Shown in pieces: positions 15,387 through 23,345 of a stretch of 58,051 nucleotides of DNA (position 1 is the stretch's first letter; every line of letters starts with the position of its first letter). Source of the stretch: an uncultured Fibrobacter sp. (lineage in GTDB: Bacteria; Fibrobacterota; Fibrobacteria; Fibrobacterales; Fibrobacteraceae); the NCBI RefSeq assembly GCF_937877005.1, contig NZ_CALEFV010000190.1, forward strand, positions 1 through 58,051. Direction: 5' to 3'. Below the pieces are notes generated by a model. It ran no database searches, was not told the DNA's origin, and saw nothing but the letters and a program-made list of their open reading frames with translations. A program made the translations under genes and the position numbers.

Positions 15387-15741
15387 GGATGTGAGTGGAA
15401 CGATGTTTACGTTTGAAGGAACGAACATTCCTGAACACCTTCTGCTTTATATCAGGTCTGCATTCCCGAATGTGGAAGATGTCGTGAATGGAGACGAAGA
15501 GTATGTTGAGTGGGGTGAGACGGACCTTTCAAAACAAATCAAGGCGGAAACTACGCCTGCCGAAAGCTTGAAGTTGCTTCGCACGACTTTTGGCTACACT
15601 CAGCAGCAGCTTGCGGATAAGGTTGGTATAACCAAACAGCAGATATCTGCCATGGAGCGGGGGAGGGAACCGATTGGCCGCAAGATGGCCCACAGGCTCG
15701 CAAACGCCCTCGGAACGAGTTACAAGAATTTGTTCTGGTGA
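15352..15741 (+). CDS. XRE-family HTH antitoxin
   Basis: 129 residues from the ATG at 15352, which has GGAGG 6 bases upstream; the longer frame from 15316 lacks such a site. The N-terminal half is a short acidic domain (about 1-60) of the kind that wraps the partner toxin. The C-terminal half is a helix-turn-helix: LKLLRTTFGYTQQQLADKVG followed by ITKQQISAMERGREPIGRKM, ending LANALGTSYKNLFW. It probably neutralises the upstream toxin and represses the shared promoter. Confidence 0.82.
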   Translation: MLEAVKMRLTSKDVSGTMFTFEGTNIPEHLLLYIRSAFPNVEDVVNGDEEYVEWGETDLSKQIKAETTPAESLKLLRTTFGYTQQQLADKVGITKQQISAMERGREPIGRKMAHRLANALGTSYKNLFW

Positions 15742-15783
15742 GTTGTAAAGTGTATTTTAAGGGTGAAATGTTTGTTTCGCCTA

Positions 15784-15820
15784 TATTTTTATGGATTTAA
15801 TCCATATTTTTACAGGCAAA
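15784..15820. repeat. Palindromic 37-bp element, copy 1
   Basis: TATTTTT, then the near-perfect palindrome ATGGATTTAATCCAT, then ATTTTTACAGGC and AAA. Copy 2 at 20772-20808 differs at five positions, four inside the stem or flank, with an A-T to G-C exchange at the outer base pair. It lies between the antitoxin gene and the InlB-repeat gene. Confidence 0.7.
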
Positions 15821-15861
15821 TTGTTGAGCTGAGTCATTTTTTGTAGTTTTGGATATTTTTT

Positions 15862-15890
15862 TTTACATTTGTTCGGTAATTTAGTATATA
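15862..15890 (+). promoter_or_regulatory. Promoter of the InlB-repeat protein gene
   Basis: TTTACA at 15862-15867, 17-base spacer, TATATA at 15885-15890; start expected near 15897, leaving a leader of about 75 bases. Confidence 0.55.
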
Positions 15891-15970
15891 CTTAAATATG
15901 TATGTCGTATTCCAATCGTCTAAATTTGGCGAAACGGTTTAAGCCCGAATTTTGCAATGGGGAGGGGTGC

Positions 15971-18900
15971 ATGTTTGAGCATATTCTAACGAGAGTAGCG
16001 GTTCTATTGGCGTTTGCTACCGCAGCTTTTGCTGACACATCCGGTGCGACTCCTATGTACACGATTTCCTTCGAAATTGGTGGCGATACCGTGCAGACTG
16101 GTGAATACGCCGAAGGTGATTTGCCCGTATATACAGGTGAAACTCCAACCAAGGAATCAGACCGCTACTACGATTATTCCTTTAAATATTGGTACGATGC
16201 CAATTACGCCAGATACAAGTATGAAGGTGTTCATGAGGCGTATGAAAGCACTTCGTACAAGGCAGAATTTGAAAGAAATATCAGATTTTATACAGTGACG
16301 TTATTGGATGATGACGGCTCCGTCTTGGAAATAGGACACGCACCTTATGGTGGAACTTTCCATTATTCTGTGAAACCTAGAGGTGATGACGATTACACTT
16401 GGCTTGGATGGCGTTCTACTGATGAGAGTGATTTTTTTATACAGAGTAGTTATTTTTGGGTTGATGGGGATACAACCTATACATCATGGTATGATTACCG
16501 TATTCGATTCAACGATGCCGACGGAAAACTGCTGTGTACGGGCTGGTATGGCAAAGGAGAAACCCCTAACCCTGATTCATTGGGATGTCCTGAAAAACCG
16601 ACAAAAAAGTCTACCGCAGAATACGCTTATGAGTTCGATGGTTGGGATAAACCACTTGCTCCTGTCACGACTCCAACAACTTATACGGCGAAGTTTAAAG
16701 AAATACCTCTGAAGGCATCTGTAATTGATATTGCTGTTGGGGAATCTTGGCCTGTCGACACAAAGAATTTAATTTCTCTCGGAGATACTGGCGTAGGGAT
16801 AGAGCTTTCGAAAGACGCTGCGGTAGACCTGTCGCAATGCAATGCGATACAATACGATTATATTGGACCGTCGCATTCCTTTATTATAGAGGGAGTGGAT
16901 GGTAGTCGTTTGATACATGGTACTTTGGGCTCTTCAGGCATAAGGAATGAATTAGTGTACCGCAGTAGCTTTTGGAACGATGCCGAACCTTCGGTCGTTT
17001 TTGCCCATGTGGCTCGATTTATCTGGAGTGACTTTGATTCTGTAGGAGGAGAAATGCCCGCGTTTGAACTCAATAGTGTCAAGTGCCTAAGAAAGCCTTC
17101 CTACACAGTGAAGTTCTTTGCGAGGGGCGAACTGCTTGACGAATCAACCTATGCCGAAGGCGAAGAACCAAATCCTTCGGATAAAATTTATGATAGGATT
17201 GGCGATATCGCATGGGCGATGAGCAATGCGGAATATCGATATGATTTTGGAGGATGGAGTGTTTCTGGTGATACTATTTATAATGCGAAATTTATAAAGA
17301 GTCCGAGAACTTATTCCTTTGAGTTTTGCCAGCATCAAAATGAGTGGGGATCCTGTGACGAATCGTCATGGGTGGAAGTCGGACCGGGAGAAATTCCTGT
17401 TTACGACGGACCCGTTCCAACGCGAGACGCTGATGATATTCCCACGTATGGCGCTGATGATTCATGCAGCCAATGGACTTTTGACGGTTCCTGGCGCACA
17501 ACAAGACATGTTGGAGATGCAGCAGTCCATTGGTTCGTCGGCCCGGAACCAGCCTCTCCAGAAAATGATGGTAGTATCTTTGACCCAAATTTTACCTGTA
17601 CCGAAAAAAGGAAATATACGGTCACTTTCAAGGATAGCGATGGTAGCGTGATATCCTCCAAGGAATACGAGTATAACGACCTGCTGGATGAATTCCCGGA
17701 AACTCCTGTACGCGGAAATCCGCCGACGGAGATTTGTGAACCACTCGATTGGACTACAGATTGGGGCGATTCATATTCACCGAAAGACAAGCATCATGTT
17801 CAACGCGACATTACCCTTACGCCAAATTATCATTGCCGATACAGGATTCAGTATGACATTGCCGGAGATATTTTTGAAGAATATGCTGATTCTGGAACAT
17901 CATATAAAAACTTAGCGCTAAGTGATTCGGTTTGGGGTGCAGCTAAGGATATTTCTTGGTCCCCCTCCTATAGTAAGGAGAAAGTCGTTTCTGAACCCAT
18001 GAAGTTTACGGCGGTACACTATAAAGTTTATGTAAAGATTGAAATTGGCGAATACTTTTGGGAGCTATGGGTAGATGAAAGTGCTCCATTGAAGAACTTT
18101 GTTGATCAACTACACTTACTAGAGTATTTTCCCGTTGGAGAGGGTGCAAACGAAAAAAAATTTGGAATAGAAGAATGTGTAACTATTTCTGCCGAAGGAG
18201 ATACATCATCTACATGCGAGCTTACATATAATGCCATGAATGCAGATATGATTGTTTTTCATCCGAAGCCCTTTATTCTGCTGGCGACAAAGTACAGTTC
18301 ATTTTATCCGGTAAGATTTGTAGATGATGATGGAACTCTTTTGTCCTTTAATAAAGATTCGCTTGTTGCGACTCTTCGCTTTAGGTTCCCAGATCCCCCC
18401 GACGAGTCATCCCTTGTTGGACCGCGACCAGGCACTGTCCCTGACCCACCGCCCCCAGTTTTGGCATCTTCTAATAATGACTTGGACCAAAACAATGGCG
18501 GTAATGTCGGCAATTGCGACAGTGTGTGGTTCTATGGTTCTGGAAGCCCAATCGATGCCGTTTTGTACGATTTAGGTTTCCCTGAGGCTCCGTCTAAGAC
18601 TCGTGATGGCAAAACTTATACTTTTGATGCTTGGGGTGTATCAAGTGACACCTTGAATGGTCCGACAACTTTCGTGGCTGCTTACAAGACTGCGGATGAT
18701 AAATATACGGTCTATTTTATGCGTGGAGATTCGATTTTGCAAAGGGATGAACTTTCTGTGGGTGAAATGCCGGAATTTAGGGGCGATGTCTCGAAATTAG
18801 ATTATTCCGATGATGTGTATACCTATAAATGGAAGGGCTGGGATGTCCCAATTGTGGAAGTAGACGGAGCCGCCGTTTATTGTGCCATTTTTGATAAAGT

Positions 18901-20683
18901 TCCTCGCGAATATGAAGTGGTATTCTTGAACGATGACGGCACCGAACTGTATCGTAACAATTATCTCTATTATTATTATTTAATAAATGATAAAAACGTT
19001 CCTACGGAAGAATCTATCCTTGCTACCAAAACGGGCGATGTGCGTTTTTTGGGCTGGCAAAATGGAAGGTCTCATAAAAAAACGGAGGAGTGGCTGTGGA
19101 ATCGTAGTTATATCCATAAGAACGTGAAGAATGTCTTTGTTAATGGGGCGGGGTTCCTAAAAGCTCGCCTTGATTACAAGATTACATTCAAGAACTATGA
19201 CGGCACAGTGCTCGGGGAAACTTGGGAATTTTCTGGGGCAAATCTCAAAGAAAATTTGGACCGGATAAATGCGTACGATTCCTGGAAAATTGCCAAGCCT
19301 TCTACCGATGAATACGACTATGTCTGGAAGGGCAAGACCGATGTCGTGAAAGGCTGGGACAAGGAAATTACCGAGGTAAGCAATTCCGTGGTCTATACGG
19401 TTGCGTTTGATTCCATTAAGCGCCAGTATGAAGTCTCCTTTGTCGATGACGATGGTTCGCAGAACCATAATTCTACAGTGTTGAAAGAACCCAAAGCCTA
19501 TGACTATGGTACCAAGGCGTCTGATATAGAGTTGCCTGAAAGCCCGACAAAGGAACCGTCTATTCCGTATACCTATTCCTTTGCTGGTTGGGTGCTGAAT
19601 GGCAAGAAGGGTATTCAAGATGTGACGGGGAATGCGACATATGTGGCGACATGGACGGCGACTCTAAGGCAATATTCTGTGTTGTTCGTTGATGAAGACG
19701 GAAAGGAACTCAAGGCGAAGTTATCTTATGACTATGCAACGGATTCTGCTGCAATAGAAGTTCCTGAAGCTCCCGTTAAAGAGGGGTATGATTTCGCGGG
19801 TTGGACTCCTGAAATTGGAGATGTTGTCGGCGATGTCATCTATAGGGCTAGCTATGTCAAGAAACCCAAGACCGAATTTGTGATTACTTGGCGCAATGAC
19901 GATGGGACTCTTTTGCATCAGAATACTTTCAGCTTGAATCAGCTTCCTTCGTATGAATGGGAATACCCGACCAAGGAACCGACTGCAGCGAACACATTTG
20001 TATTTGAAGGCTGGACTCCTTCGATATCTGTGGTGACAGACGATGCCGAATATGTTGCGTCCTATACGTCTTATGTTCGTAAATACTGGGTTTCTTTCAA
20101 GTATAAGGGACGCGTCAGTGCTGAGAAAGATGCCTATGATTATAATACGCCTGTTTCGGATATTGAATTGCCGAATATTCCAGATACTGCAATGTATGAT
20201 TGCGTCCGTAAGTTTATCGGATGGTCGCCGGAAATTTCTGTTGTGACGGAAGACGCTTATTATGAAGCGCAGTATAGTGGTTGCATTGAATCGGAAGAGG
20301 TGTCTAGTTCGAGCGAACCGCCAGTATCTAGCTCCAGTGTAAAGTCTGTAAGTTCCAGTAGTTCTAGCAAGGTTCAGCCAAAGTCTAGTTCTAGCAGAGT
20401 ATTGCCGAAATCTTCGTCGAGTAAAACTTCTACGATTGTGATGGGAGAATGGTTTAGAGGACTGAAACTTGGCTTTGGCCGCAATGTTCTTTCGGTCACT
20501 TCTCTGACCCCTTCGGACATCCATATTCAAGTGTTCGACATGATGGGGCAGTTGATAACGAACTTCGATGAATATATAGTGGGCTCAAAGGATTTTGATT
20601 TGAGTCGGCTGAAGCGAGGAAACTATATTGTTCGTCTTGTGAATGAAAGTGACCAAAAAGCGGCTAGGATTTCTATAAGATAG
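15971..20683 (+). CDS. Giant InlB-repeat (Listeria-Bacteroides repeat) surface protein
   Basis: 1570 residues from the ATG at 15971, preceded by GGGGAGGGG; codons back to 15902 are open but lack a start signal. Signal peptide FEHILTRVAVLLAFATAAFA. The body is about 16 divergent modules of 60-80 residues, each beginning like YxVxFxxDDGxxL and closing like FxGWxPxxxxVxxxxxYxAxY, the InlB B-repeat/MucBP-like beta-grasp pattern; the last four are the cleanest. Residues about 247-375 break the pattern with a distinct domain (IDIAVGESWPVD ... DLSQCNAIQYDY) resembling carbohydrate-binding-like beta domains. A poly-Ser linker (about 1443-1487) leads to a C-terminal domain (VFDMMGQLITNFDEY ... RGNYIVRLVN) of type-9-like sorting. 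Probable cell-surface adhesin; substrate unknown. Confidence 0.85.
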   Translation: MFEHILTRVAVLLAFATAAFADTSGATPMYTISFEIGGDTVQTGEYAEGDLPVYTGETPTKESDRYYDYSFKYWYDANYARYKYEGVHEAYESTSYKAEFERNIRFYTVTLLDDDGSVLEIGHAPYGGTFHYSVKPRGDDDYTWLGWRSTDESDFFIQSSYFWVDGDTTYTSWYDYRIRFNDADGKLLCTGWYGKGETPNPDSLGCPEKPTKKSTAEYAYEFDGWDKPLAPVTTPTTYTAKFKEIPLKASVIDIAVGESWPVDTKNLISLGDTGVGIELSKDAAVDLSQCNAIQYDYIGPSHSFIIEGVDGSRLIHGTLGSSGIRNELVYRSSFWNDAEPSVVFAHVARFIWSDFDSVGGEMPAFELNSVKCLRKPSYTVKFFARGELLDESTYAEGEEPNPSDKIYDRIGDIAWAMSNAEYRYDFGGWSVSGDTIYNAKFIKSPRTYSFEFCQHQNEWGSCDESSWVEVGPGEIPVYDGPVPTRDADDIPTYGADDSCSQWTFDGSWRTTRHVGDAAVHWFVGPEPASPENDGSIFDPNFTCTEKRKYTVTFKDSDGSVISSKEYEYNDLLDEFPETPVRGNPPTEICEPLDWTTDWGDSYSPKDKHHVQRDITLTPNYHCRYRIQYDIAGDIFEEYADSGTSYKNLALSDSVWGAAKDISWSPSYSKEKVVSEPMKFTAVHYKVYVKIEIGEYFWELWVDESAPLKNFVDQLHLLEYFPVGEGANEKKFGIEECVTISAEGDTSSTCELTYNAMNADMIVFHPKPFILLATKYSSFYPVRFVDDDGTLLSFNKDSLVATLRFRFPDPPDESSLVGPRPGTVPDPPPPVLASSNNDLDQNNGGNVGNCDSVWFYGSGSPIDAVLYDLGFPEAPSKTRDGKTYTFDAWGVSSDTLNGPTTFVAAYKTADDKYTVYFMRGDSILQRDELSVGEMPEFRGDVSKLDYSDDVYTYKWKGWDVPIVEVDGAAVYCAIFDKVPREYEVVFLNDDGTELYRNNYLYYYYLINDKNVPTEESILATKTGDVRFLGWQNGRSHKKTEEWLWNRSYIHKNVKNVFVNGAGFLKARLDYKITFKNYDGTVLGETWEFSGANLKENLDRINAYDSWKIAKPSTDEYDYVWKGKTDVVKGWDKEITEVSNSVVYTVAFDSIKRQYEVSFVDDDGSQNHNSTVLKEPKAYDYGTKASDIELPESPTKEPSIPYTYSFAGWVLNGKKGIQDVTGNATYVATWTATLRQYSVLFVDEDGKELKAKLSYDYATDSAAIEVPEAPVKEGYDFAGWTPEIGDVVGDVIYRASYVKKPKTEFVITWRNDDGTLLHQNTFSLNQLPSYEWEYPTKEPTAANTFVFEGWTPSISVVTDDAEYVASYTSYVRKYWVSFKYKGRVSAEKDAYDYNTPVSDIELPNIPDTAMYDCVRKFIGWSPEISVVTEDAYYEAQYSGCIESEEVSSSSEPPVSSSSVKSVSSSSSSKVQPKSSSSRVLPKSSSSKTSTIVMGEWFRGLKLGFGRNVLSVTSLTPSDIHIQVFDMMGQLITNFDEYIVGSKDFDLSRLKRGNYIVRLVNESDQKAARISIR

Positions 20684-20771
20684 AAGTTGTATTCGCCCTA
20701 AATTAACGAAAGAAGCCCCTGCTTAAGGTTGCTTGAGCGGGAAATTTTGTTGTAATTTGTAATTTTACCTT

Positions 20772-20808
20772 TATTTTTGTGGATTAAATCCGCATTTTTA
20801 CAGGCGAA
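20772..20808. repeat. Palindromic 37-bp element, copy 2
   Basis: TATTTTT, GTGGATTAAATCCGC, ATTTTTACAGGC, GAA. The outer pair is G-C where copy 1 has A-T, and the next pair is T-G where copy 1 has T-A, so pairing is kept. It sits immediately upstream of the DUF4143 ATPase promoter. Confidence 0.7.
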
Positions 20809-20810
20809 AC

Positions 20811-20839
20811 TTGATTTTGGCTTGAATTTTGTGTATATT
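20811..20839 (+). promoter_or_regulatory. Promoter of the DUF4143 ATPase gene
   Basis: TTGATT at 20811-20816, 17-base spacer, TATATT at 20834-20839. Start near 20846, leader of about 15 bases carrying GGAGG. Confidence 0.65.
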
Positions 20840-20860
20840 CTCCATGAAAATGGAGGCTGT

Positions 20861-22084
20861 ATGCTGCACAGGTTTATCCAAAATAGGCTCGAAAATGTTT
20901 TCAAGTACTTTCCCTGCGTCCTGCTAACGGGAGCAAGGCAAGTCGGCAAGACGACCCTTGTCAAGGAAATTATCCCGTCGCAATCTATGGTCACGTTTGA
21001 TCCTGTCGAAGATGTTCGTGGGGCAAAGGCCGATCCTGATCTGTTCTTGCAGCAGATGCCTGTTCCTGGTTTTTTGGACGAAGTGCAGTTTGTGCCTCAG
21101 GTACTTGCGTCTCTGAAAAGGTTTGTCGATACAAGAGGCTCGCGCAAGTCCATGTTTTACTTGAGTGGCTCGCAAAACCTGAGTGTCCTTCGCGGAGTGG
21201 CGGAATCGATGGCGGGGCGCATTGCCGTGATCGATCTCTATCCACTTTGCTATAAGGAAATGTTCCAAAAGTCTGAACGCGGTGTGCTCGAAGCGTGGCT
21301 GCAAGATGGTTCGGATGATTTCTCCGCTTTCGGTGACGGTTCTGTTCCTGCATTAGCAAAACTTATGTGGCGCGGCGGAATGCCGGGCATTTTGGAAATG
21401 CCCGATGAACTTATTCCCGATTATTTTACGGGTTATATGCGTACCTACATTGAACGTGATGTCCGTACCGTTGCTGAAATTTCAAATCTTACTCTGTTCT
21501 CTCGTTTTGTGCGGTTGCTTTCGGCCCTTTCAGCGCAAGAGGTGAATGAAAGCGAACTGGGGCGTGATCTCGGAATTGACAGGACGACGGCTCTTCGTTG
21601 GAAAAATGTTTGCGAAGCGACCTATCAGTGGATTTCGATTCCTCCGTTCACTCGCAATGCAGTCAAGAGAATTTCAGGAAAGAGCAAGGGATATTTTGTC
21701 GATACGGGTTTCCTTTGCCAGTTGCAGGGAATTTATTCTCCCGATGTTTTGATGTCGCATCCGTTATGCGGTCATGTTTTTGAAAGTTTTGTGGTGATGG
21801 AAATTGTCAAGCGGATTAATGCTTGGAGTGCAAGGCCCCAGCTTTACCATTACAGAACTTATGCGGGGGCTGAAGTTGACTTGGTCTTGGAATACAATGG
21901 AAAGTTGTATCCGCTGGAATTCAAAATCGCGACGCATCCTACAAAAAAAGATGTCAAGGGTTTTGCCTCATTTAGGGAAACGTTCCCGCAAGAAAACATT
22001 GCTGCCGGAATTGTCGCTAGCAATACGCCCGTTCCATACAAACTATCCGATGATGTATGGGCTGTCCCTTGGTGGGAACTTTAA
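20861..22084 (+). CDS. AAA-family ATPase with DUF4143 domain
   Basis: 407 residues from the ATG at 20861, which has GGAGG just upstream; the frame is open back to 20777 but that part holds the promoter. Walker A is LLTGARQVGKTTLV (24-33) and Walker B VPGFLDEVQF, then a sensor SGSQNL. The DUF4143 domain (about 195-360) has RTYIERDVRTVAEISNL, the helix-turn-helix-like LGRDLGIDRTTALRW and the nuclease-fold-like strand YRTYAGAEVDLVLEYNGKLY with ExK-type residues. These proteins are widespread, often multi-copy and horizontally moved; no defined function, some linked to toxin-antitoxin-like behaviour. Probably a single-gene unit. Confidence 0.88.
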   Translation: MLHRFIQNRLENVFKYFPCVLLTGARQVGKTTLVKEIIPSQSMVTFDPVEDVRGAKADPDLFLQQMPVPGFLDEVQFVPQVLASLKRFVDTRGSRKSMFYLSGSQNLSVLRGVAESMAGRIAVIDLYPLCYKEMFQKSERGVLEAWLQDGSDDFSAFGDGSVPALAKLMWRGGMPGILEMPDELIPDYFTGYMRTYIERDVRTVAEISNLTLFSRFVRLLSALSAQEVNESELGRDLGIDRTTALRWKNVCEATYQWISIPPFTRNAVKRISGKSKGYFVDTGFLCQLQGIYSPDVLMSHPLCGHVFESFVVMEIVKRINAWSARPQLYHYRTYAGAEVDLVLEYNGKLYPLEFKIATHPTKKDVKGFASFRETFPQENIAAGIVASNTPVPYKLSDDVWAVPWWEL

Positions 22085-22215
22085 ATCACTTCTATATAAA
22101 AGCTGAATGGTCTAAATCCGTCGTTGCAACTGATCATGGCGCTCATGGGATTCTTCATCCAGCCGTCGTAAAAATTGCCTTCGCCTTTGGCGAATCGCTG
22201 TGATTTGGACTTTGT
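22081..22215 (-). pseudogene. Possible remnant of a C-terminal coding segment
   Basis: On the minus strand 44 codons without stop end at a TAA overlapping the ATPase stop. They translate to a normal-looking protein tail (KGEGNFYDGWMKNP, then SCNDGFRPFSFYIEVI). There is no start codon before the internal Met, and an in-frame TGA lies directly upstream. It is in the same frame as the lipoprotein gene at 22222-22530, two stop codons further on. Either decayed DNA or chance; low confidence. Confidence 0.25.
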
Positions 22216-22221
22216 TCATGG

Positions 22222-22530
22222 TTATTCGTAAATTGTTTGGTGTTCTATAGGTGTATACACCACGGAATCTAGCATTGTATTTGAAATCCACCCTTGGCAT
22301 CTTTGACGGCTTTCGTTTTTCTTATCCTTTTTATATGCAAAAGATGATGAATCATTTGATTTTAGTATGTAAACTGAGTCTCCGGCTTGTATATAACAGT
22401 ATATATCCTGAAGCTCTTTTTGCCGATATAGGGGTATAGTTCCCTCTTTGCTTGATGATTCATTGTAACTACTGGCACACCCAATGAGTATCAGTGTAAT
22501 GATGATCGATGTGATAAATTTGATTCTCAT
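22222..22530 (-). CDS. Small lipoprotein of unknown function
   Basis: 102 residues. Signal peptide KFITSIIITLILIGC with lipobox LIGC (Cys18), so it should be lipid-anchored. The mature part is hydrophilic, with a beta-rich middle (DIYCYIQAGDSVYILKSNDS) that could be a small SH3-like or OB-like fold, and two further Cys. No ribosome binding site is obvious. No family recognised. It stands alone between the ATPase and leuD. Confidence 0.6.
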   Translation of the reverse strand: MRIKFITSIIITLILIGCASSYNESSSKEGTIPLYRQKELQDIYCYIQAGDSVYILKSNDSSSFAYKKDKKNESRQRCQGWISNTMLDSVVYTPIEHQTIYE

Positions 22531-22569
22531 TTATACGGATTCTGCAAAAGCTTTTCACTATAAACATAC

Positions 22570-22598
22570 AAAATAACACCCGGCTTTTAAACCGGGCG
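22570..22598 (-). terminator. Weak terminator-like hairpin downstream of leuD
   Basis: On the minus strand GCCCGG and CCGGGT pair around an 8-base loop and are followed by GTTATTTTG. It lies between leuD and the lipoprotein gene and probably ends leuCD transcripts. Confidence 0.5.
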
Positions 22599-22613
22599 CT
22601 TTGTAATGCTGGT

Positions 22614-22659
22614 CTGGATCCTTCGACTTCGGGCTGGCGCCCTTCGCTCAGGATGACAC
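22614..22659. repeat. REP-like palindrome, CATCCTGAGCG family, copy 1
   Basis: On the minus strand it begins GTGTCATCCTGAGCGAAGGG and ends CCGAAGTCGAAGGATCCAG; the arms TCCTGAGCGAAGGGC and GCCCGAAGTCGAAGGA can pair imperfectly. The first 22 bases are identical to copy 2 at 53244. Confidence 0.75.
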
Positions 22660-22667
22660 TTCGTCGT

Positions 22668-22696
22668 AAGATCACTTCGGCAGGCTCAGCGACCTT
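22668..22696. repeat. REP-like palindrome, CTGAGCCTGCCGAAG family
   Basis: Minus strand AAGGTCGCTGAGCCTGCCG followed by AAGTGATCTT. AAGGTC and GATCTT arms pair around the core. It lies 9 bases from the other REP-like element. Confidence 0.6.
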
Positions 22697-22737
22697 ACCA
22701 ACCACTGCCTACTTCCTACCGTCTACTTCTTACTTCA
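22694..22737. repeat. Degenerate 7-bp-period array (array C)
   Basis: The trinucleotide TAC recurs at 22696, 22710, 22717, 22724 and 22731 (CAC at 22703), an exact 7-base spacing. The minus-strand units GAAGTAG and ACGGTAG match array A units. It overlaps the leuD stop codon. Confidence 0.6.
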
Positions 22738-23332
22738 AAAAGTTCATATACGGCAGCTTGCTTGCAAGTTCCTGCACCTTGTCGGCGTTGGCCATGAGGG
22801 CGGAACGTGCGTGCCAGGAGCCGTCGAGGAACTGACCGCGGGGGCCGTCAGCAAGCGTGAGCTCGATGGTTTCGTCTCCCATCTTGAGCGTGCGGCTTTC
22901 GGTGCTGGTGACGAGTTCTTCGCTCGGGTGTGCTTCGATCCAGGCGAGGATCTTGTCTGCAACTTCGTGGCTCACCTTGTAGCAGGGCACGCCAATAGCC
23001 ACGCAGTTACCGAAGAAGATTTCGGAGTAGCTTTCGGCGATGATGGCGCGGATGCCCCAGCGCTTCAGGGCCTGCGGAGCGTGTTCACGGCTGGAGCCGC
23101 AACCGAAGTTCTGGTTCGAGACGAGAATGGAGCCGTTCTTGTAGGCCGGATCGCGGAAGGGGTGGACCTTGCCCTGAGCGGCGAGGCCTGCGATATCGTC
23201 GGCAAAGGCGTTGTCGCCGAGGCCTTCGAACGTGACGCACTTGAGGAAGCGTGCCGGGATGATACGGTCAGTGTCGATGTCGTTGCCGCGTACAGGAACG
23301 CCGGAACCTTTAACAATGTCGATAGAATTCAT
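22730..23332 (-). CDS. leuD: 3-isopropylmalate dehydratase small subunit
   Basis: 200 residues, standard length. LeuD with LeuC isomerises 2-isopropylmalate to 3-isopropylmalate in leucine synthesis. Visible: GVPVRGNDIDTDRIIPARFL (substrate loop and swivel domain start), NFGCGSSREHAPQAL (the active-site serine loop) and AIIAESYSEIFFGNC. It lies 13 bases after leuC in an operon. The final codons MNFLK and stop run into array C. Confidence 0.95.
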   Translation of the reverse strand: MNSIDIVKGSGVPVRGNDIDTDRIIPARFLKCVTFEGLGDNAFADDIAGLAAQGKVHPFRDPAYKNGSILVSNQNFGCGSSREHAPQALKRWGIRAIIAESYSEIFFGNCVAIGVPCYKVSHEVADKILAWIEAHPSEELVTSTESRTLKMGDETIELTLADGPRGQFLDGSWHARSALMANADKVQELASKLPYMNFLK

Positions 23333-23345
23333 TTTTTAAATCTCC

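Noticed and set aside
22112..22300. 62-codon Arg-rich minus-strand ORF
   Set aside because: Composition is implausible and it lies across the end of the lipoprotein gene in a different frame; another frame there looks more protein-like.
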